Of a stretch of 64,000 bases of DNA, positions 52,003 through 62,510 are shown one piece after another. The DNA is from Hydrogenimonas thermophila (GTDB lineage Bacteria > Campylobacterota > Campylobacteria > Campylobacterales > Hydrogenimonadaceae). The stretch is taken from the NCBI RefSeq assembly GCF_900115615.1, contig NZ_FOXB01000002.1:1-64000 (forward strand). The letters are read 5' to 3'. Under the pieces are notes generated by a model, which did not search any database, was not told where the DNA came from, and was given only the letters and a program-made list of their open reading frames with translations. Position numbers and translations under genes: made by a program. The stretch's first letter is position 1. Each line of letters begins with the position of its first letter.

Positions 52003-54198
52003 TTGAAAAATCTAATCATAGTAGAGTCACCGGCCAAAGCACGAACAATTAAAAATTTTCTTGGAAAAGATTACGAAGTTATTGCATCAAAAGGTCATAT
52101 TAGAGATCTTCCAAAACATAGCTTTGGAATAAAAATAGAAGATAATCAGTTTCAACCTCAGTACAGAGTAGATAAAGATCACAGTGATATTGTTAAACAG
52201 ATAAAAGATTTGGCAAAAAAGAGTGACCAAATCTATATCGCAACCGATGAGGACCGTGAGGGGGAGGCTATAGGCTATCATATTGCCAAAGCGATTGGAA
52301 AAGATCCTCAAACTCTACCTCGTATAGTTTTTCACGAAATAACCAAAAGTGCTATTCAAAATGCTCTTGAAAATCCTCGCAAAATCAATATGGATCAAGT
52401 TAATGCCCAGCAGGCACGCCGTCTTTTGGACCGTATTGTTGGATATAAACTTTCACCACTGCTTGCATCAAAGATCCAAAAAGGACTTAGTGCCGGTCGG
52501 GTACAATCTTCCGCTCTTAAAATCACAGTAGATCGTGAACGTGAAATTCAGGCATTTAAACCAGTTGAATATTGGAGTATTGATGCTCTGTTTAAGCCTA
52601 AGATAGATGCAAACCTTGTTGAATACAAGGGTAAAAAAATTGAAAAGATGACAATTGGCAATGAAAAAGATGCCCGTGAAATAGAGACTGTTTTAAAAGA
52701 CGAGGTTTATCATGTAAAAAGCATAGAAAAGAAACAGCGAAAGAGCTCAACACCTCCTCCTTTTATGACTTCTACACTGCAACAAAGTGCTTCTGGTCGT
52801 CTTAGCTTTTCACCAAAAAAGACTATGATGATTGCTCAAAAACTATATGAGGGAGTTAAGACTGACAAAGGACAGATGGGTGTCATCACCTATATGCGTA
52901 CAGACAGCCTTAACATAGCAAAAGAGGCACAAGATGCAGCAAGAGAGACTATTTTAAAAACATATGGAGAAGACTATCTTCCAGAAAAACCTAAAATATA
53001 TACTTCTAAAAGCAAGGGGGCACAAGAGGCTCACGAAGCTATACGACCCACAAGACTTGACTTTACACCAGAAATAGCTAGTAAGTATCTCTCAGCTGAT
53101 GAATTGAAGCTCTATAAACTTATATATAACCGTTTCCTTGCAAGTCAGATGACAGATGCTATTTTAGAGTCACAAACAATTCTGTTTGCTTCTGAAAATG
53201 GTATATTCAAAGCCAGTGGTCGAAAACTTCTGTTTGATGGTTTTTATCGTGTTATGGGATATGATGATAAAGATAAACTTCTTCCTGAGCTAAAAGAGGG
53301 TGAAGAGATTCCTTTGGAAAAACTGACAGCCAATCAACACTTTACAGAACCACCTCCACGCTATACAGAGGCAAGTCTTATTAAAAAACTTGAAAGCCTT
53401 GGAATAGGTCGTCCAAGTACATATGCACCTACAATATCTCTGCTTGTATCAAGAGAATATCTGAAAATAGAGAAGCGTCAACTTATTCCAACACCAATAG
53501 CATTTACAGTTATAGAAATTCTAGAAAAGCATTTTCCTGAAATTGTAGACTCTAACTTTACAGCAGAGATGGAAGAGAAACTAGATGAAGTAGCAGAGAA
53601 AAAGGTAGATTGGCAAAAGTTGCTTCTTGACTTTTACACCCCGTTTATAGAAAAAGTTGAAAAAGGCAAAAAAGAGATTAAGAGTCTTAAAAAGGCTGAA
53701 CCAATTGGACGTGAATGCCCTGAATGCGGAAGTGAACTGCTTCTTAGAAGTGGTCGTTTTGGTGAATTTATTGCCTGCAGTAACTACCCTAAATGTAAAT
53801 ATACAGAAGCTATAGAGAAAGATGGTGAAGAAGCACCGACACCACAAACTACTGATGAAGTATGTGACAAATGTGGTGCACCAATGGTTATAAAGAGTGG
53901 TCGAAGAGGCTCTTTCTTAGCTTGTAGCGCTTACCCTAAATGTAAAAACACCAAACCTCTTGAGAAACCAAAAAGTCTTGAAGTTAAATGCCCTGAATGT
54001 GGAGGTGAACTGCTTGAGCGAAATTCAAGACGAGGTAAATTTTTTGGTTGTAGCAACTATCCAAAATGTAAATTTGTTTCAAAATTTGAGCCTACTGAAA
54101 AAAAATGTCCAGAGTGTGATTATGCAATGGCAAAACGAACATTTAGAGGCAAAGAGGTCTATGAGTGTATTAAATGCAAACATAGGATAGATGCATAA
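52003..54198 (+). CDS. topA: DNA topoisomerase I
   Basis: The 731-residue type IA topoisomerase has the TOPRIM start (IVESPAKARTIKNFLG), DEDREGEAIGYHIA, the domain with HEAIRPT, and the catalytic Tyr in GVITYMRTDSLNIA. The C-terminal part (about 570-731) has four zinc-finger-like cysteine sets (CPECGSELL...CSNYPKC, CDKCGAPMV...CSAYPKC, CPECGGELL...CSNYPKC and CPECDYAMA...CIKC). It relaxes negative supercoils. The start is a TTG with AGGAAG upstream. Confidence 0.95.
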   Translation: MKNLIIVESPAKARTIKNFLGKDYEVIASKGHIRDLPKHSFGIKIEDNQFQPQYRVDKDHSDIVKQIKDLAKKSDQIYIATDEDREGEAIGYHIAKAIGKDPQTLPRIVFHEITKSAIQNALENPRKINMDQVNAQQARRLLDRIVGYKLSPLLASKIQKGLSAGRVQSSALKITVDREREIQAFKPVEYWSIDALFKPKIDANLVEYKGKKIEKMTIGNEKDAREIETVLKDEVYHVKSIEKKQRKSSTPPPFMTSTLQQSASGRLSFSPKKTMMIAQKLYEGVKTDKGQMGVITYMRTDSLNIAKEAQDAARETILKTYGEDYLPEKPKIYTSKSKGAQEAHEAIRPTRLDFTPEIASKYLSADELKLYKLIYNRFLASQMTDAILESQTILFASENGIFKASGRKLLFDGFYRVMGYDDKDKLLPELKEGEEIPLEKLTANQHFTEPPPRYTEASLIKKLESLGIGRPSTYAPTISLLVSREYLKIEKRQLIPTPIAFTVIEILEKHFPEIVDSNFTAEMEEKLDEVAEKKVDWQKLLLDFYTPFIEKVEKGKKEIKSLKKAEPIGRECPECGSELLLRSGRFGEFIACSNYPKCKYTEAIEKDGEEAPTPQTTDEVCDKCGAPMVIKSGRRGSFLACSAYPKCKNTKPLEKPKSLEVKCPECGGELLERNSRRGKFFGCSNYPKCKFVSKFEPTEKKCPECDYAMAKRTFRGKEVYECIKCKHRIDA

Positions 54199-54222
54199 AG
54201 ATTGATGATTTACGGATAGTGG

Positions 54223-54753
54223 ATGAAGATAGGTATTCTTTCAGATACACATAAAAAAGTAGGGCGTGCCAAAAAAGCTATAAATATGCTTTTAGAGAAT
54301 GGTGCAGAGTTTTTGATTCATGCAGGTGATATTTGTAAAGAGGAGATTTTAGAGTATCTTGAAGAGGTTTCAGTTCCGTATGTAGCTGTACTTGGCAACA
54401 ATGATCGCAAACTGGTACCCCTTATAGAAAAATACAACCTCTTTAAAGAGCCACATTACTTTAGTGTAAATGATATACGCATAAAACTTATGCATCATCC
54501 ATGGTTTTTAAGTCCAGATGCAGATCTCATAATATTTGGGCATACGCATAAATTTTCTCTTGAATGTCGGCTATCTGGTGAGCTTTACTTAAACCCTGGT
54601 GAAGTATGTGCCAGAAATAAGCCAATAAGTGAAGCTGTAATTCTTGATATAAATGATGAAAGCTTTGAGATAACTCATTGCCAAAGGCGCATTAAAGAGA
54701 ATAAATGGCAATATAACAAAAAAATCTGCAAAAGAGTTTTGGAACATGTCTAA
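54223..54753 (+). CDS. YfcE/MJ0936-type metallophosphoesterase
   Basis: The 176-residue protein has the calcineurin-like metal-binding set: GILSDTHKK, IHAGDICKEE, VLGNNDRKL and FGHTHKFSL. The family hydrolyses phosphodiesters in the cytoplasm; natural substrates are mostly unknown. The 24 bases after topA suggest co-transcription, and it overlaps bioB by 8 bases. Confidence 0.85.
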   Translation: MKIGILSDTHKKVGRAKKAINMLLENGAEFLIHAGDICKEEILEYLEEVSVPYVAVLGNNDRKLVPLIEKYNLFKEPHYFSVNDIRIKLMHHPWFLSPDADLIIFGHTHKFSLECRLSGELYLNPGEVCARNKPISEAVILDINDESFEITHCQRRIKENKWQYNKKICKRVLEHV

Positions 54754-55594
54754 AAAAGTATTTTTGTGTGCTATAAGCAATATATCAAGCGGTCACTGCT
54801 TGGAAGATTGTAAGTTTTGTACACAGAGTGTCAAGTATGGTGCAAAAATAGAACGTTTTTATCATAAACCTATTGAAGAGATTGTAAAAGAGGCAAAACA
54901 GGCAAGAGAACGACAAGCAGTAGGTTTTTGTCTTGTTACTGCAGGTAAAGGGATTAATGATAAAACACTGCGGTTTGTCTGTGAAGCAGCAGAAGCTGTA
55001 AAAAAAGAGGTTGAAGAGCTTAATATTATTGCTTGTAACGGTACAGCAAGTGAAGAACAGCTTCGTATTTTAAAAGATCACGGTGTTAGTAGTTATAACC
55101 ATAACTTGGAAACCTCCAAAGATTTCTATCCCACTATTTGTACTACACATGAGTGGAAAGAGCGTTATGAAACTTGCGAAAATGTAAAAAAAGCAGGTCT
55201 AAAGCTTTGTACAGGCGGAATATTTGGACTTGGTGAAACAATGGATGATCGTATCAGTATGCTGGAGTCTGTAAAAAGCTTAGAGCCTGAATCTGTACCT
55301 ATCAACTTCTTTCATCCTAATGATGCACTTCCTCTTGAAGGAAAGATATTACCAAAAGAAGAGGCTTTAGAGATGATACGCATTGCAAGAGAGATACTTG
55401 GAAATAGTAGACGTATTATGATAGCAGGAGGAAGAGAGATCACCTTTGGAGATGAAGACTATAAAATCTTTGAAGCTGGAGCAAATGCTATTGTAATTGG
55501 AAACTACCTTACTACACATGGTAATGATCCTTTACGAGATCACAAAATGTTAGAAACTTACGGCTATGAAATAGCAAAAAACTGCAATGACTAA
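54746..55594 (+). CDS. bioB: Biotin synthase
   Basis: The 282-residue radical SAM enzyme has the cluster motif C18-x3-C22-x2-C25 (CLEDCKFC) with the BioB-type context TQSVKYG, and ACNGTASEEQL, YNHNLETSKDFYPTIC and GIFGLGET. It inserts sulfur into dethiobiotin. It is shorter than the 320-residue enteric form, as is usual in Campylobacterota. It overlaps both neighbours by 8 bases, which is tight for a vitamin gene beside a phosphoesterase and an antiporter. Confidence 0.88.
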   Translation: MSKKVFLCAISNISSGHCLEDCKFCTQSVKYGAKIERFYHKPIEEIVKEAKQARERQAVGFCLVTAGKGINDKTLRFVCEAAEAVKKEVEELNIIACNGTASEEQLRILKDHGVSSYNHNLETSKDFYPTICTTHEWKERYETCENVKKAGLKLCTGGIFGLGETMDDRISMLESVKSLEPESVPINFFHPNDALPLEGKILPKEEALEMIRIAREILGNSRRIMIAGGREITFGDEDYKIFEAGANAIVIGNYLTTHGNDPLRDHKMLETYGYEIAKNCND

Positions 55595-56762
55595 TGATGT
55601 TTTAATCATAGTTACTCTTTCGCTACTCATCTGGGTAGCTCCTTTTATTGCAAAAATAGTAAAACTTCCAACAACACCGGTTGAGATCATCTTAGGTTCA
55701 GTTGCCTCAGCTTTTGGTTTTTTAGGTCATGGCGACAATGAACTGTTTGATTTGGTAGCAGAGTTTGGTTTTTTATATCTAATGTTTGTGGCTGGACTTG
55801 AAGTAAATGTAAAAAAGCTTCTTAAAACTGATACCAAAATTCTAAGAGCTGGATTTGCCTATTTAACTATTCTTTATGCTCTATCTATTCTTGTTGCATA
55901 CCAACTTGGAATGAGTTTTGTCTTTATGGTAATCTTCCCACTAATCTCAGTAGGTCTTATTGCCGCACTCTCAAAAGAGTATGGAAAAGAGACTCCTTGG
56001 ATCAAAATCTCACTGACAATAGGCATACTTGGTGAACTAATTAGTATTATTGTATTAACACTTGCTAGTGCAGGAATCCAATATGGTATAGGCATAGAGT
56101 TTTTCACAAAAATTACTACATTGGCAATTTTCATTGGCTCATTGGCACTTTTATACTATCTTTTACATCTTATTTTTTGGTGGTACCCTGAAATTAGAAA
56201 TGTTATGATGCCGTACTTTGATACAAAAGAGCAGGATATCAGACTTAGTATGGCAACTCTTTTTATAATGCTGGCTATTATGATCTTTCTTGGGTTAGAA
56301 ACGGCATTTGGAGCTTTTATAGCAGGTGTATTTATTGCCACTTTCTTTGCGCATAAAGAGGATTTGGAAACAAAACTTTCAAGTTTCGGTTTTGGATTTC
56401 TTGTTCCTATATTTTTTATACATGTAGGAAGCTCTTTGCCAATAGAGGCATTTGAAAAAGAGGGACTTGTTCTTTTGGCATTTATTATAGCCGGTATTAT
56501 GCTTTTTGTTCGTCTAATGGCATCATTTGCTTTTATTAATTATTTTGGAGTCAAAAATTCTGCTCTTGTAGGTCTTTCTCATGCTATGCCATTAACTCTG
56601 CTCATTGCAGTAGCAACACTTGCCTATCATGCAAAAAGTATAGATAGGTTCAATTATGAAGCATTTATTTTGGCAAGTTTAATGGAAGTTATCATTGCAA
56701 TGGTAAGCATAAAACTGTTAGCAAAAGAGTCATCTTTTCAAAAGTCTAAATATCAAAAGTGA
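55587..56762 (+). CDS. Cation:proton antiporter (CPA2/KefB type)
   Basis: The 391-residue membrane protein has about 11-12 hydrophobic segments and the Na+/H+ exchanger pattern: VKLPTTPVEIILGSVASAFG, FLYLMFVAGLEVNVKKLLK and GAFIAGVFIATFF. There is no RCK/TrkA-N domain, so it is the transport domain alone. It probably exchanges Na+ or K+ for protons at the inner membrane. It converges with aroK, 5 bases away. Confidence 0.85.
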   Translation: MTNDVLIIVTLSLLIWVAPFIAKIVKLPTTPVEIILGSVASAFGFLGHGDNELFDLVAEFGFLYLMFVAGLEVNVKKLLKTDTKILRAGFAYLTILYALSILVAYQLGMSFVFMVIFPLISVGLIAALSKEYGKETPWIKISLTIGILGELISIIVLTLASAGIQYGIGIEFFTKITTLAIFIGSLALLYYLLHLIFWWYPEIRNVMMPYFDTKEQDIRLSMATLFIMLAIMIFLGLETAFGAFIAGVFIATFFAHKEDLETKLSSFGFGFLVPIFFIHVGSSLPIEAFEKEGLVLLAFIIAGIMLFVRLMASFAFINYFGVKNSALVGLSHAMPLTLLIAVATLAYHAKSIDRFNYEAFILASLMEVIIAMVSIKLLAKESSFQKSKYQK

Positions 56763-56767
56763 TAAAA

Positions 56768-57271
56768 TTAAATATCATCGCATTTTAAAAGTATCTCATC
56801 TACAACAGTTTCAAGCGGGTGGTTGGCATTTACAGTAATTTGTGCTTGCTCTTCATAAATCTTTTCACGTAAATTAAAAAGATTTTTTGCCTTTTCTATA
56901 TCTTGAAAAAGTGGTCTTTTAGCTCTTTCTTCTGGAGAGATTCTCTCTAGTATCTTTTCAAATGGTAGCTTCAAATATACTACTTTGCCTATGTCGTGCA
57001 ATCTTTCAACTACCAGTGGCATTCCTCCACCAGTAGAGATGATACTTCCTTTAACACACTCAGCCATCCAGCGTGCAGACTCTTTTTCTAACTCTCTAAA
57101 ATACTCTTCTCCATATTTTTCAAAAATAGAAGAGATCGCTTTTCCTTGGGCAGACTCTATTAATGTGTCAGCATCAAGAAAGTACCGTCCACTCTTTTTA
57201 GAAAGCAGTCGTCCTACACTGCTCTTTCCAGAACCCATAAAACCTATAAGAACAATATTTTCAGAGCACAT
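56768..57271 (-). CDS. aroK: Shikimate kinase
   Basis: The 167-residue protein has a P-loop GFMGSGKSSVGR, the shikimate-binding DADTLIE, FRELEKESARWMAE and STGGGMPL, and the lid segment ERAKRPLF. It phosphorylates shikimate in the aromatic amino-acid pathway. It overlaps the AMIN-like gene by 11 bases and is the last gene of the recA-eno string. Confidence 0.93.
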   Translation of the reverse strand: MCSENIVLIGFMGSGKSSVGRLLSKKSGRYFLDADTLIESAQGKAISSIFEKYGEEYFRELEKESARWMAECVKGSIISTGGGMPLVVERLHDIGKVVYLKLPFEKILERISPEERAKRPLFQDIEKAKNLFNLREKIYEEQAQITVNANHPLETVVDEILLKCDDI

Positions 57272-57884
57272 CTACAATATAACCGTCATCTACTCTTAAA
57301 ATTTTATATTTGTAAGATGAATCTAATGTTATAACTACTCTATAATAACCGTCGTGATTACCTATATCTAAACGTAAAAAAGGTGGTTTGTTCAAAGGTA
57401 CTTTTTTAGTCAAAAAACTTGCATCTCTTTTGAAGTCAAATACAACTTTAAATGGTGCAGCTAGATGAAATGAGCGTATTTTTTTATCTTTTGTAATAAT
57501 TTTTATTCTATTTTTCTGAATAAGCTGAAATGATATAAAAGGCAATGGTTTGTATATTGACTTAGAAATTCTCTTTTTTGAGCTTTTATATGTTGGTTTT
57601 AATTTGCCTTGCGTTACAATAATGGGCTTATGCCAATCGATTGATTTATCGACTTTTAAACTCTCTTTTTTTACAGAGCCATCTATAGATTGATAAAAAA
57701 TAGTAACTGATTTTAAAACTCTGGCATCACTGGGCAAGTTAATACGCAGCTCTTTAAAATCAGGTACTTTTTCAATTTTATTGGCAGTTACGGGTAAGAC
57801 AGTTTCATCAATTACAGGCTTAAAAGGATTCTGTCTTGCCAACGTCAAGCTATACAGAGCTATTAAAATAGTTAAAAATCTCAA
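57261..57884 (-). CDS. AMIN-domain periplasmic protein
   Basis: The 207-residue protein has a signal peptide (MRFLTILIALYSLTLA), a Lys/Ser-rich linker and a C-terminal AMIN-like beta domain (KIRSFHLAAPFKVVFDFKRDAS to VVITLDSSYKYKIL). AMIN domains target proteins to peptidoglycan or secretin assemblies. It overlaps the FtsB-like gene by 4 bases, so it is likely tied to cell envelope or division. Confidence 0.75.
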   Translation of the reverse strand: MRFLTILIALYSLTLARQNPFKPVIDETVLPVTANKIEKVPDFKELRINLPSDARVLKSVTIFYQSIDGSVKKESLKVDKSIDWHKPIIVTQGKLKPTYKSSKKRISKSIYKPLPFISFQLIQKNRIKIITKDKKIRSFHLAAPFKVVFDFKRDASFLTKKVPLNKPPFLRLDIGNHDGYYRVVITLDSSYKYKILRVDDGYIVDVL

Positions 57885-58153
57885 GGTTCTGGCTCCAACT
57901 GTTTTAGCTCAAAATACTCTTTTTGCAATGCTGCATTTTTTGATTTGAGCGTCTTTATATACCATTCATATGATGAACGCTGCTCTTCTATACCCATCAA
58001 CACCATTAGCGAATTGGGTCCAAAGAGCAGCACACCGGCATAAATTCCCAATGCTATAACAATAACCAGCGCAATAATAATACGCTGGATTGGAATACCT
58101 AAAAAGGCGATTGGTACTCGTCCCCCTGTTTCGGGAACGTCAATTTTGGGCAT
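57881..58153 (-). CDS. FtsB/DivIC-like septum formation protein
   Basis: The 90-residue protein has one transmembrane helix (about 24-46, IIIALVIVIALGIYAGVLLF), then a coiled-coil periplasmic part (QRSSYEWYIKTLKSKNAALQ), the layout of FtsB-type division proteins. It follows eno with a 1-base overlap (TAATG), the same eno-ftsB linkage known in enteric bacteria. Sequence similarity is weak, so the name rests on layout and context. Confidence 0.72.
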   Translation of the reverse strand: MPKIDVPETGGRVPIAFLGIPIQRIIIALVIVIALGIYAGVLLFGPNSLMVLMGIEEQRSSYEWYIKTLKSKNAALQKEYFELKQLEPEP

Positions 58154-59421
58154 TACCCAAAGATCTCTTTGCCAAGATATTCAAAATAACCAAGTTCTCG
58201 CTCAATAGCAAGAAGACGGTTATATTTTGCAATACGCTCACTTCGAGCAGTTGAGCCTGTCTTAATTTGACCAGTATTTAGAGCAACTGCAAAATCTGCA
58301 ATAAAGCTATCTTCACTCTCACCACTTCGGTGGCTCATTACACAAGTATAGCCATTGCGTTGAGCAAGGCGGACTGTCTGCATTGTTTCACTAACAGAGC
58401 CGATTTGGTTAGGCTTGATGAGGATTGAGTTTGCAACACCTTTACTGATACCTTCAGCAAGAATAGATGCGTTGGTTACAAACAAGTCATCTCCAACAAG
58501 CTGAATTTTTTTACCAATACGTTCTGTAAGAACTTTCCATCCATCCCAGTCATCTTCACTCAAACCATCTTCAATACTTACAATAGGATACTTGGCAATT
58601 AGCTGCTCATAGTATTCAACCATCTCTTCGCTTGTTAAAGTTCGTCCTTCACTCTCAAGACGGTAACCACCATCAGCAACAAGTTCACTGCTTGCAACAT
58701 CAAGAGCAATAGAGATTTGCTCACCAGGCTTATAACCTGCTTTTTCAATAGCCTTCATAATTACTTCAATTGGCTCTTCATTACTGCTTAGATTTGGTGC
58801 AAAACCACCTTCATCACCAAGTGCAGTACTGTGTCCCATCTCATTTAAAATCTTTTTTAGATTATGGTAAACTTCAGCACTAGCTCTCAACGCTTCAGAG
58901 AACTCTTCAAATCCTGTTGGCATGATCATATACTCTTGGAAGTCAACACTGTTATCTGCATGGCTTCCACCATTAATGATATTTAGCATTGGTGTTGGCA
59001 TAACCAGTGCATTTGCACCACCAAGGTATCTGTAAAGAGGCATTTTTAGGCTTTTTGCTGCAGCCCTTGCTACTGCCATAGATACGCCAAGAACGGCATT
59101 TGCTCCAATATTGCCGTAATTGTCTGTACCGTCAATCTCTTTCATAATTGCATCAATTTCACTCTGATTATATGGACTTATTCCAATCAGTTCATCAGCA
59201 ATTTTGATATTGACATTATCACATGCAGTCAAAACACCTTTACCCATATATCGATCGCCACCGTCACGTAACTCTAAAGCTTCACGTTTACCAGTACTTG
59301 CACCACTTGGAACGATTGCATCAGCACTTGTTCCATCGCTTAAATGTACAGTAGCTCGAACTGTAGGGTTACCACGACTATCCATTACTTCATCAGCTCT
59401 AATATCATCAATAAATACCAT
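58153..59421 (-). CDS. eno: Enolase
   Basis: The 422-residue protein is a full-length enolase: [15 protein letters not shown] at the N-terminus, [16 protein letters not shown], the metal-binding [11 protein letters not shown] and GDDLFVTN, the catalytic [13 protein letters not shown], and [18 protein letters not shown] near the end. It interconverts 2-phosphoglycerate and phosphoenolpyruvate. It lies 5 bases after recA in the order conserved in Campylobacterota. Confidence 0.97.
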   Translation of the reverse strand: MVFIDDIRADEVMDSRGNPTVRATVHLSDGTSADAIVPSGASTGKREALELRDGGDRYMGKGVLTACDNVNIKIADELIGISPYNQSEIDAIMKEIDGTDNYGNIGANAVLGVSMAVARAAAKSLKMPLYRYLGGANALVMPTPMLNIINGGSHADNSVDFQEYMIMPTGFEEFSEALRASAEVYHNLKKILNEMGHSTALGDEGGFAPNLSSNEEPIEVIMKAIEKAGYKPGEQISIALDVASSELVADGGYRLESEGRTLTSEEMVEYYEQLIAKYPIVSIEDGLSEDDWDGWKVLTERIGKKIQLVGDDLFVTNASILAEGISKGVANSILIKPNQIGSVSETMQTVRLAQRNGYTCVMSHRSGESEDSFIADFAVALNTGQIKTGSTARSERIAKYNRLLAIERELGYFEYLGKEIFG

Positions 59422-59426
59422 TGTAA

Positions 59427-60476
59427 TTACTCCTCTCCCGCTAATTTAATCTCTTCTTCACTCATTTCAAGCATAGTACTTCCAATACCTAATGCCTCTT
59501 TAATCTCTTCTTCTATTTGGGCAGCCAGTTCTGGATTATCTTTAAGTGTCTGCTTGGCATTTTCTCGTCCCTGACCAAGCTTTGTCTCTTTATAACTGAA
59601 CCAAGCTCCGCTTTTATCGATTATATCCAACTTAACACCATAATCGATAATCTCACCCTCTTTGCTGATCCCTTCACCAAACATAATATCGAATTCAGCA
59701 ATTCTAAAAGGAGGTGCAACTTTATTTTTGACAACTTTTGCTTTTACACGGTTTCCTATCTGATTTTCACCCTGCTTCAAAGTAGCAATACGGCGAACAT
59801 CTACCCTGACAGAAGCATAAAATTTTAAAGCATTTCCACCAGTCGTAGTTTCAGGGCTTCCATATCCCATAGTTCCAATCTTCATACGAATCTGGTTGAT
59901 GAAAATGACAGTAGTCTCCATTTTATGAAGAACACCGGTAAGCTTGCGCAGTGCCTGACTCATCAAACGTGCCTGAAGTCCGACATGCGTATCTCCCATA
60001 TCACCTTCAATCTCAGCTTTTGGAGTCAATGCTGCAACAGAGTCTACAACAATTACATCTACCGCACCGCTACGGGCAATAGTCTCTACAATGTCAAGTG
60101 CCTGCTCACCAAAATCTGGCTGACTTACAAGAAGATTTTCAACATCTACACCAAGATTTTTTGCGTAACGTACATCTAGAGCATGCTCTGCATCTATAAA
60201 AGCACAAATACTGCCATCTTTTTGTGCTTCAGCGATAATTTGAAGTGCCAATGTTGTTTTACCTGAACTTTCAGGTCCGTAAATCTCGATCATCCTCCCT
60301 TTTGGAACACCACCAATACCAAGAGCCATATCAAGTCCCAACGAACCTGTACTGATAGCTTCAATTGGCTCTATCTCTTTATCACCAAGGCGCACCAACG
60401 CCCCTTTGCCAAACGCTTTATCGATCTGCTTTAAAGCAACATCTAGCGCTTTTTGTTTATTTGGATCGATCCCCAT
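59427..60476 (-). CDS. recA: Recombinase RecA
   Basis: The 349-residue protein has Walker [10 protein letters not shown], the DNA-binding loops with [18 protein letters not shown] and [17 protein letters not shown], and the acidic C-terminal tail. It catalyses homologous pairing and co-protease activity in the SOS response. It is the first gene of the minus-strand string recA-eno-ftsB-like-AMIN-aroK. On the minus strand TAAAAT (60512-60507) may be the -10 element, 30 bases before the ATG. No SOS-box-like palindrome was noticed. Confidence 0.97.
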   Translation of the reverse strand: MGIDPNKQKALDVALKQIDKAFGKGALVRLGDKEIEPIEAISTGSLGLDMALGIGGVPKGRMIEIYGPESSGKTTLALQIIAEAQKDGSICAFIDAEHALDVRYAKNLGVDVENLLVSQPDFGEQALDIVETIARSGAVDVIVVDSVAALTPKAEIEGDMGDTHVGLQARLMSQALRKLTGVLHKMETTVIFINQIRMKIGTMGYGSPETTTGGNALKFYASVRVDVRRIATLKQGENQIGNRVKAKVVKNKVAPPFRIAEFDIMFGEGISKEGEIIDYGVKLDIIDKSGAWFSYKETKLGQGRENAKQTLKDNPELAAQIEEEIKEALGIGSTMLEMSEEEIKLAGEE

Positions 60477-60558
60477 AGATACCTCACCTAAATTAAAATT
60501 AGAGATATTTTAACACTATTTCGATAAAATCAAGCAAAAAAGATAGGGTTGCCCACTT

Positions 60559-61452
60559 ATGAGCAAAAAAAATTCAATATTTAACACTAAACATTCAACA
60601 TCTATAAAAATCGCTCACTCACCTGATGCAGATGATATCTTCATGTATTATGCAATTAAATTTGGATGGGTAACTACTCCAGCTCCATTTGAAAATATTG
60701 CACTAGATATAGAAACACTCAATGAGGCTGCCATAGAAGGGACATATGATGTTACAGCAATCAGCTTTGCACTCTACCCTAAAATATGTGAAGATTTTGC
60801 ATTGCTTCGTACTGCCGTAAGTTTTGGAGAGGGGTATGGGCCAAAACTCATTAAAAAAAGAGACAAAAAGCTTCGTCGTAACTTTAAAGTAGCTCTCAGC
60901 GGTCGCCATACAACCAATGCTATGCTCTTTAAAATTGCATTCCCTGAAGCAAGAATTATTTATAAAAACTTTCTGGATATAGAAAAAGCTGTTTTGGATG
61001 GAGAGGTTGATGCTGGGGTTTTGATCCATGAAAGTATTTTGGATTTTGATGAAAGTTTGGAAGTAGAGTGTGAAATATGGGATATATGGTTAGAGTTAGC
61101 AAAAAAAGAGCTTCCTCTGCCTCTTGGAGGAATGGCTATGAGAAGATCTATTCCATTAACTCGTGCAATAGCTATAGAAAAAGCACTTATAAAAGCTGTT
61201 GAGGTAGCAAATACCCATCGGGCAATGCTAGCAAAAATGCTTTTAGAACGTGATCTTGTACGCATTGATGCACCTACTTTAGATAAATATCTAGACCTTT
61301 ATGCAAATGATAAATCTATTACAATGAATGATGTTCAATTAGAAGCACTTGATAGGCTTTTTCAAATAGGATATGAACATAACTTTTATGAGTGTCCAAT
61401 ACAAGCACGAGATTTTATGATTCCTCACGAATATATGGATAGCAGGGGGTAA
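60559..61452 (+). CDS. mqnD: MqnD-like menaquinone biosynthesis enzyme (futalosine pathway)
   Basis: The 297-residue protein has the MqnA/MqnD pattern: HSPDADDIFMYYAIKFGW, then YDVTAISFALYPKICEDFALL, GPKLIKKRDKKL, SGRHTTNAMLF and GEVDAGVLIHESIL. The family makes the dihydroxynaphthoate precursor of menaquinone, the quinol that feeds NapH and the NrfH-like protein. The SPDADD variant differs from the SPCPND of other MqnD proteins, so the D versus A assignment is not fully certain. It is divergent from recA. Confidence 0.82.
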   Translation: MSKKNSIFNTKHSTSIKIAHSPDADDIFMYYAIKFGWVTTPAPFENIALDIETLNEAAIEGTYDVTAISFALYPKICEDFALLRTAVSFGEGYGPKLIKKRDKKLRRNFKVALSGRHTTNAMLFKIAFPEARIIYKNFLDIEKAVLDGEVDAGVLIHESILDFDESLEVECEIWDIWLELAKKELPLPLGGMAMRRSIPLTRAIAIEKALIKAVEVANTHRAMLAKMLLERDLVRIDAPTLDKYLDLYANDKSITMNDVQLEALDRLFQIGYEHNFYECPIQARDFMIPHEYMDSRG

Positions 61453-61454
61453 AT

Positions 61455-61721
61455 ATGGAAGCAAAATTTGTTGCACTTGGTGTAGAGACACTAAAAATTG
61501 CTTTAACTCTCTCTCTGCCAATGCTGCTAAGTGGATTGATTGCAGGTTTGGCAATCAGTATATTCCAAGCAACTACTCAGATTAATGAAATGACGCTTAG
61601 TTTTATTCCTAAAATTTTGATTGTTGCTGTAGTTATGATTATGATAATGCCTTGGATGATGAATACATTGATCGATTTTACAGTTCGTCTTTTTAACATG
61701 ATTAAGGATTTCCCTTTTTGA
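61455..61721 (+). CDS. fliQ: Flagellar export protein FliQ
   Basis: The 88-residue protein has two transmembrane helices (about 17-39 and 52-72) and the FliQ pattern ALTLSLPMLLSGLIAGLAISIFQATTQI and NEMTLSFIPKILIV. It is part of the export gate of the flagellar type III secretion system. It is 2 bases after mqnD and overlaps murB by 4. Confidence 0.93.
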   Translation: MEAKFVALGVETLKIALTLSLPMLLSGLIAGLAISIFQATTQINEMTLSFIPKILIVAVVMIMIMPWMMNTLIDFTVRLFNMIKDFPF

Positions 61722-62494
61722 AAAAGAGAAGTATTGATTTTTCAAAATTTTCAAGCATAAAAATAGGACCAGTTGTAGATGTTACTGTTATTGAAAAAGG
61801 CGATGTACTGCCAAAAGATCATCTACTTATAGGTCATGCAAATAATTTGTTAATAAGTCCCATGCCTCCAAAACTGATGATGCTTGGCAAAGATTTTGAC
61901 TATATTAAAATTGAAGATGAACGCTTAATAATTGGAGCTGCAACACCAACGGGAAAGATTTTGTCATTTTGTAAAAAGTTTGATATTGGCGGATTTGAGT
62001 ATGTGGCAAAACTTCCAGGTACGCTTGGTGGGATGCTTGCTATGAATGCAGGTGTAAAATCGTATGAAACATTTAACACTCTTTTAGAGGTTAAAACTGA
62101 TATTGGCACTTTTGCCAAAGAAGAGATTGAGCATGGATATCGTTATGCCAATCTGCCTGGTATTGCACTGGAGGGTACTTTTAAGTTTGAAAAAGGATTT
62201 AACAAAAATCTTGCTGAACAACTTTTGCAGCTTAGAACAAATCAACCACAATTGCCAAGTGCAGGTAGTGCTTTTAAAAATCCTCCGGGTGATTATGCAG
62301 GTCGCCTTATAGAAGCAGTTGGGCTGAAAGGAGAGCGTATAGGCAATATGGCGTGGAGTGATATGCATGCAAATTTTCTTGTTAATCTTGGTGGTGGTAT
62401 ATTTGATGATGCCATAACTCTTATTGAGCTTGCTAAAAAAAGAGTTTTTGATATGTTTAATATTGAATTAGAAATTGAAATTAAGATAATATGA
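61718..62494 (+). CDS. murB: UDP-N-acetylenolpyruvoylglucosamine reductase
   Basis: The 258-residue protein is a short, type II-like MurB: FSSIKIGPVVDVTVIE, GHANNLLISPMP, the FAD-contact LPGTLGGMLAMNAGVKS, and QPQLPSAGSAFKNPPGDYAGRLIEAVGLKG with Ser272-equivalent proton donor in GSAF. It reduces the enolpyruvyl group in peptidoglycan precursor synthesis. The start is a TTG overlapping the fliQ stop. Confidence 0.93.
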   Translation: MKKRSIDFSKFSSIKIGPVVDVTVIEKGDVLPKDHLLIGHANNLLISPMPPKLMMLGKDFDYIKIEDERLIIGAATPTGKILSFCKKFDIGGFEYVAKLPGTLGGMLAMNAGVKSYETFNTLLEVKTDIGTFAKEEIEHGYRYANLPGIALEGTFKFEKGFNKNLAEQLLQLRTNQPQLPSAGSAFKNPPGDYAGRLIEAVGLKGERIGNMAWSDMHANFLVNLGGGIFDDAITLIELAKKRVFDMFNIELEIEIKII

Positions 62495-62510
62495 TTAGTT
62501 ATAAAAATGA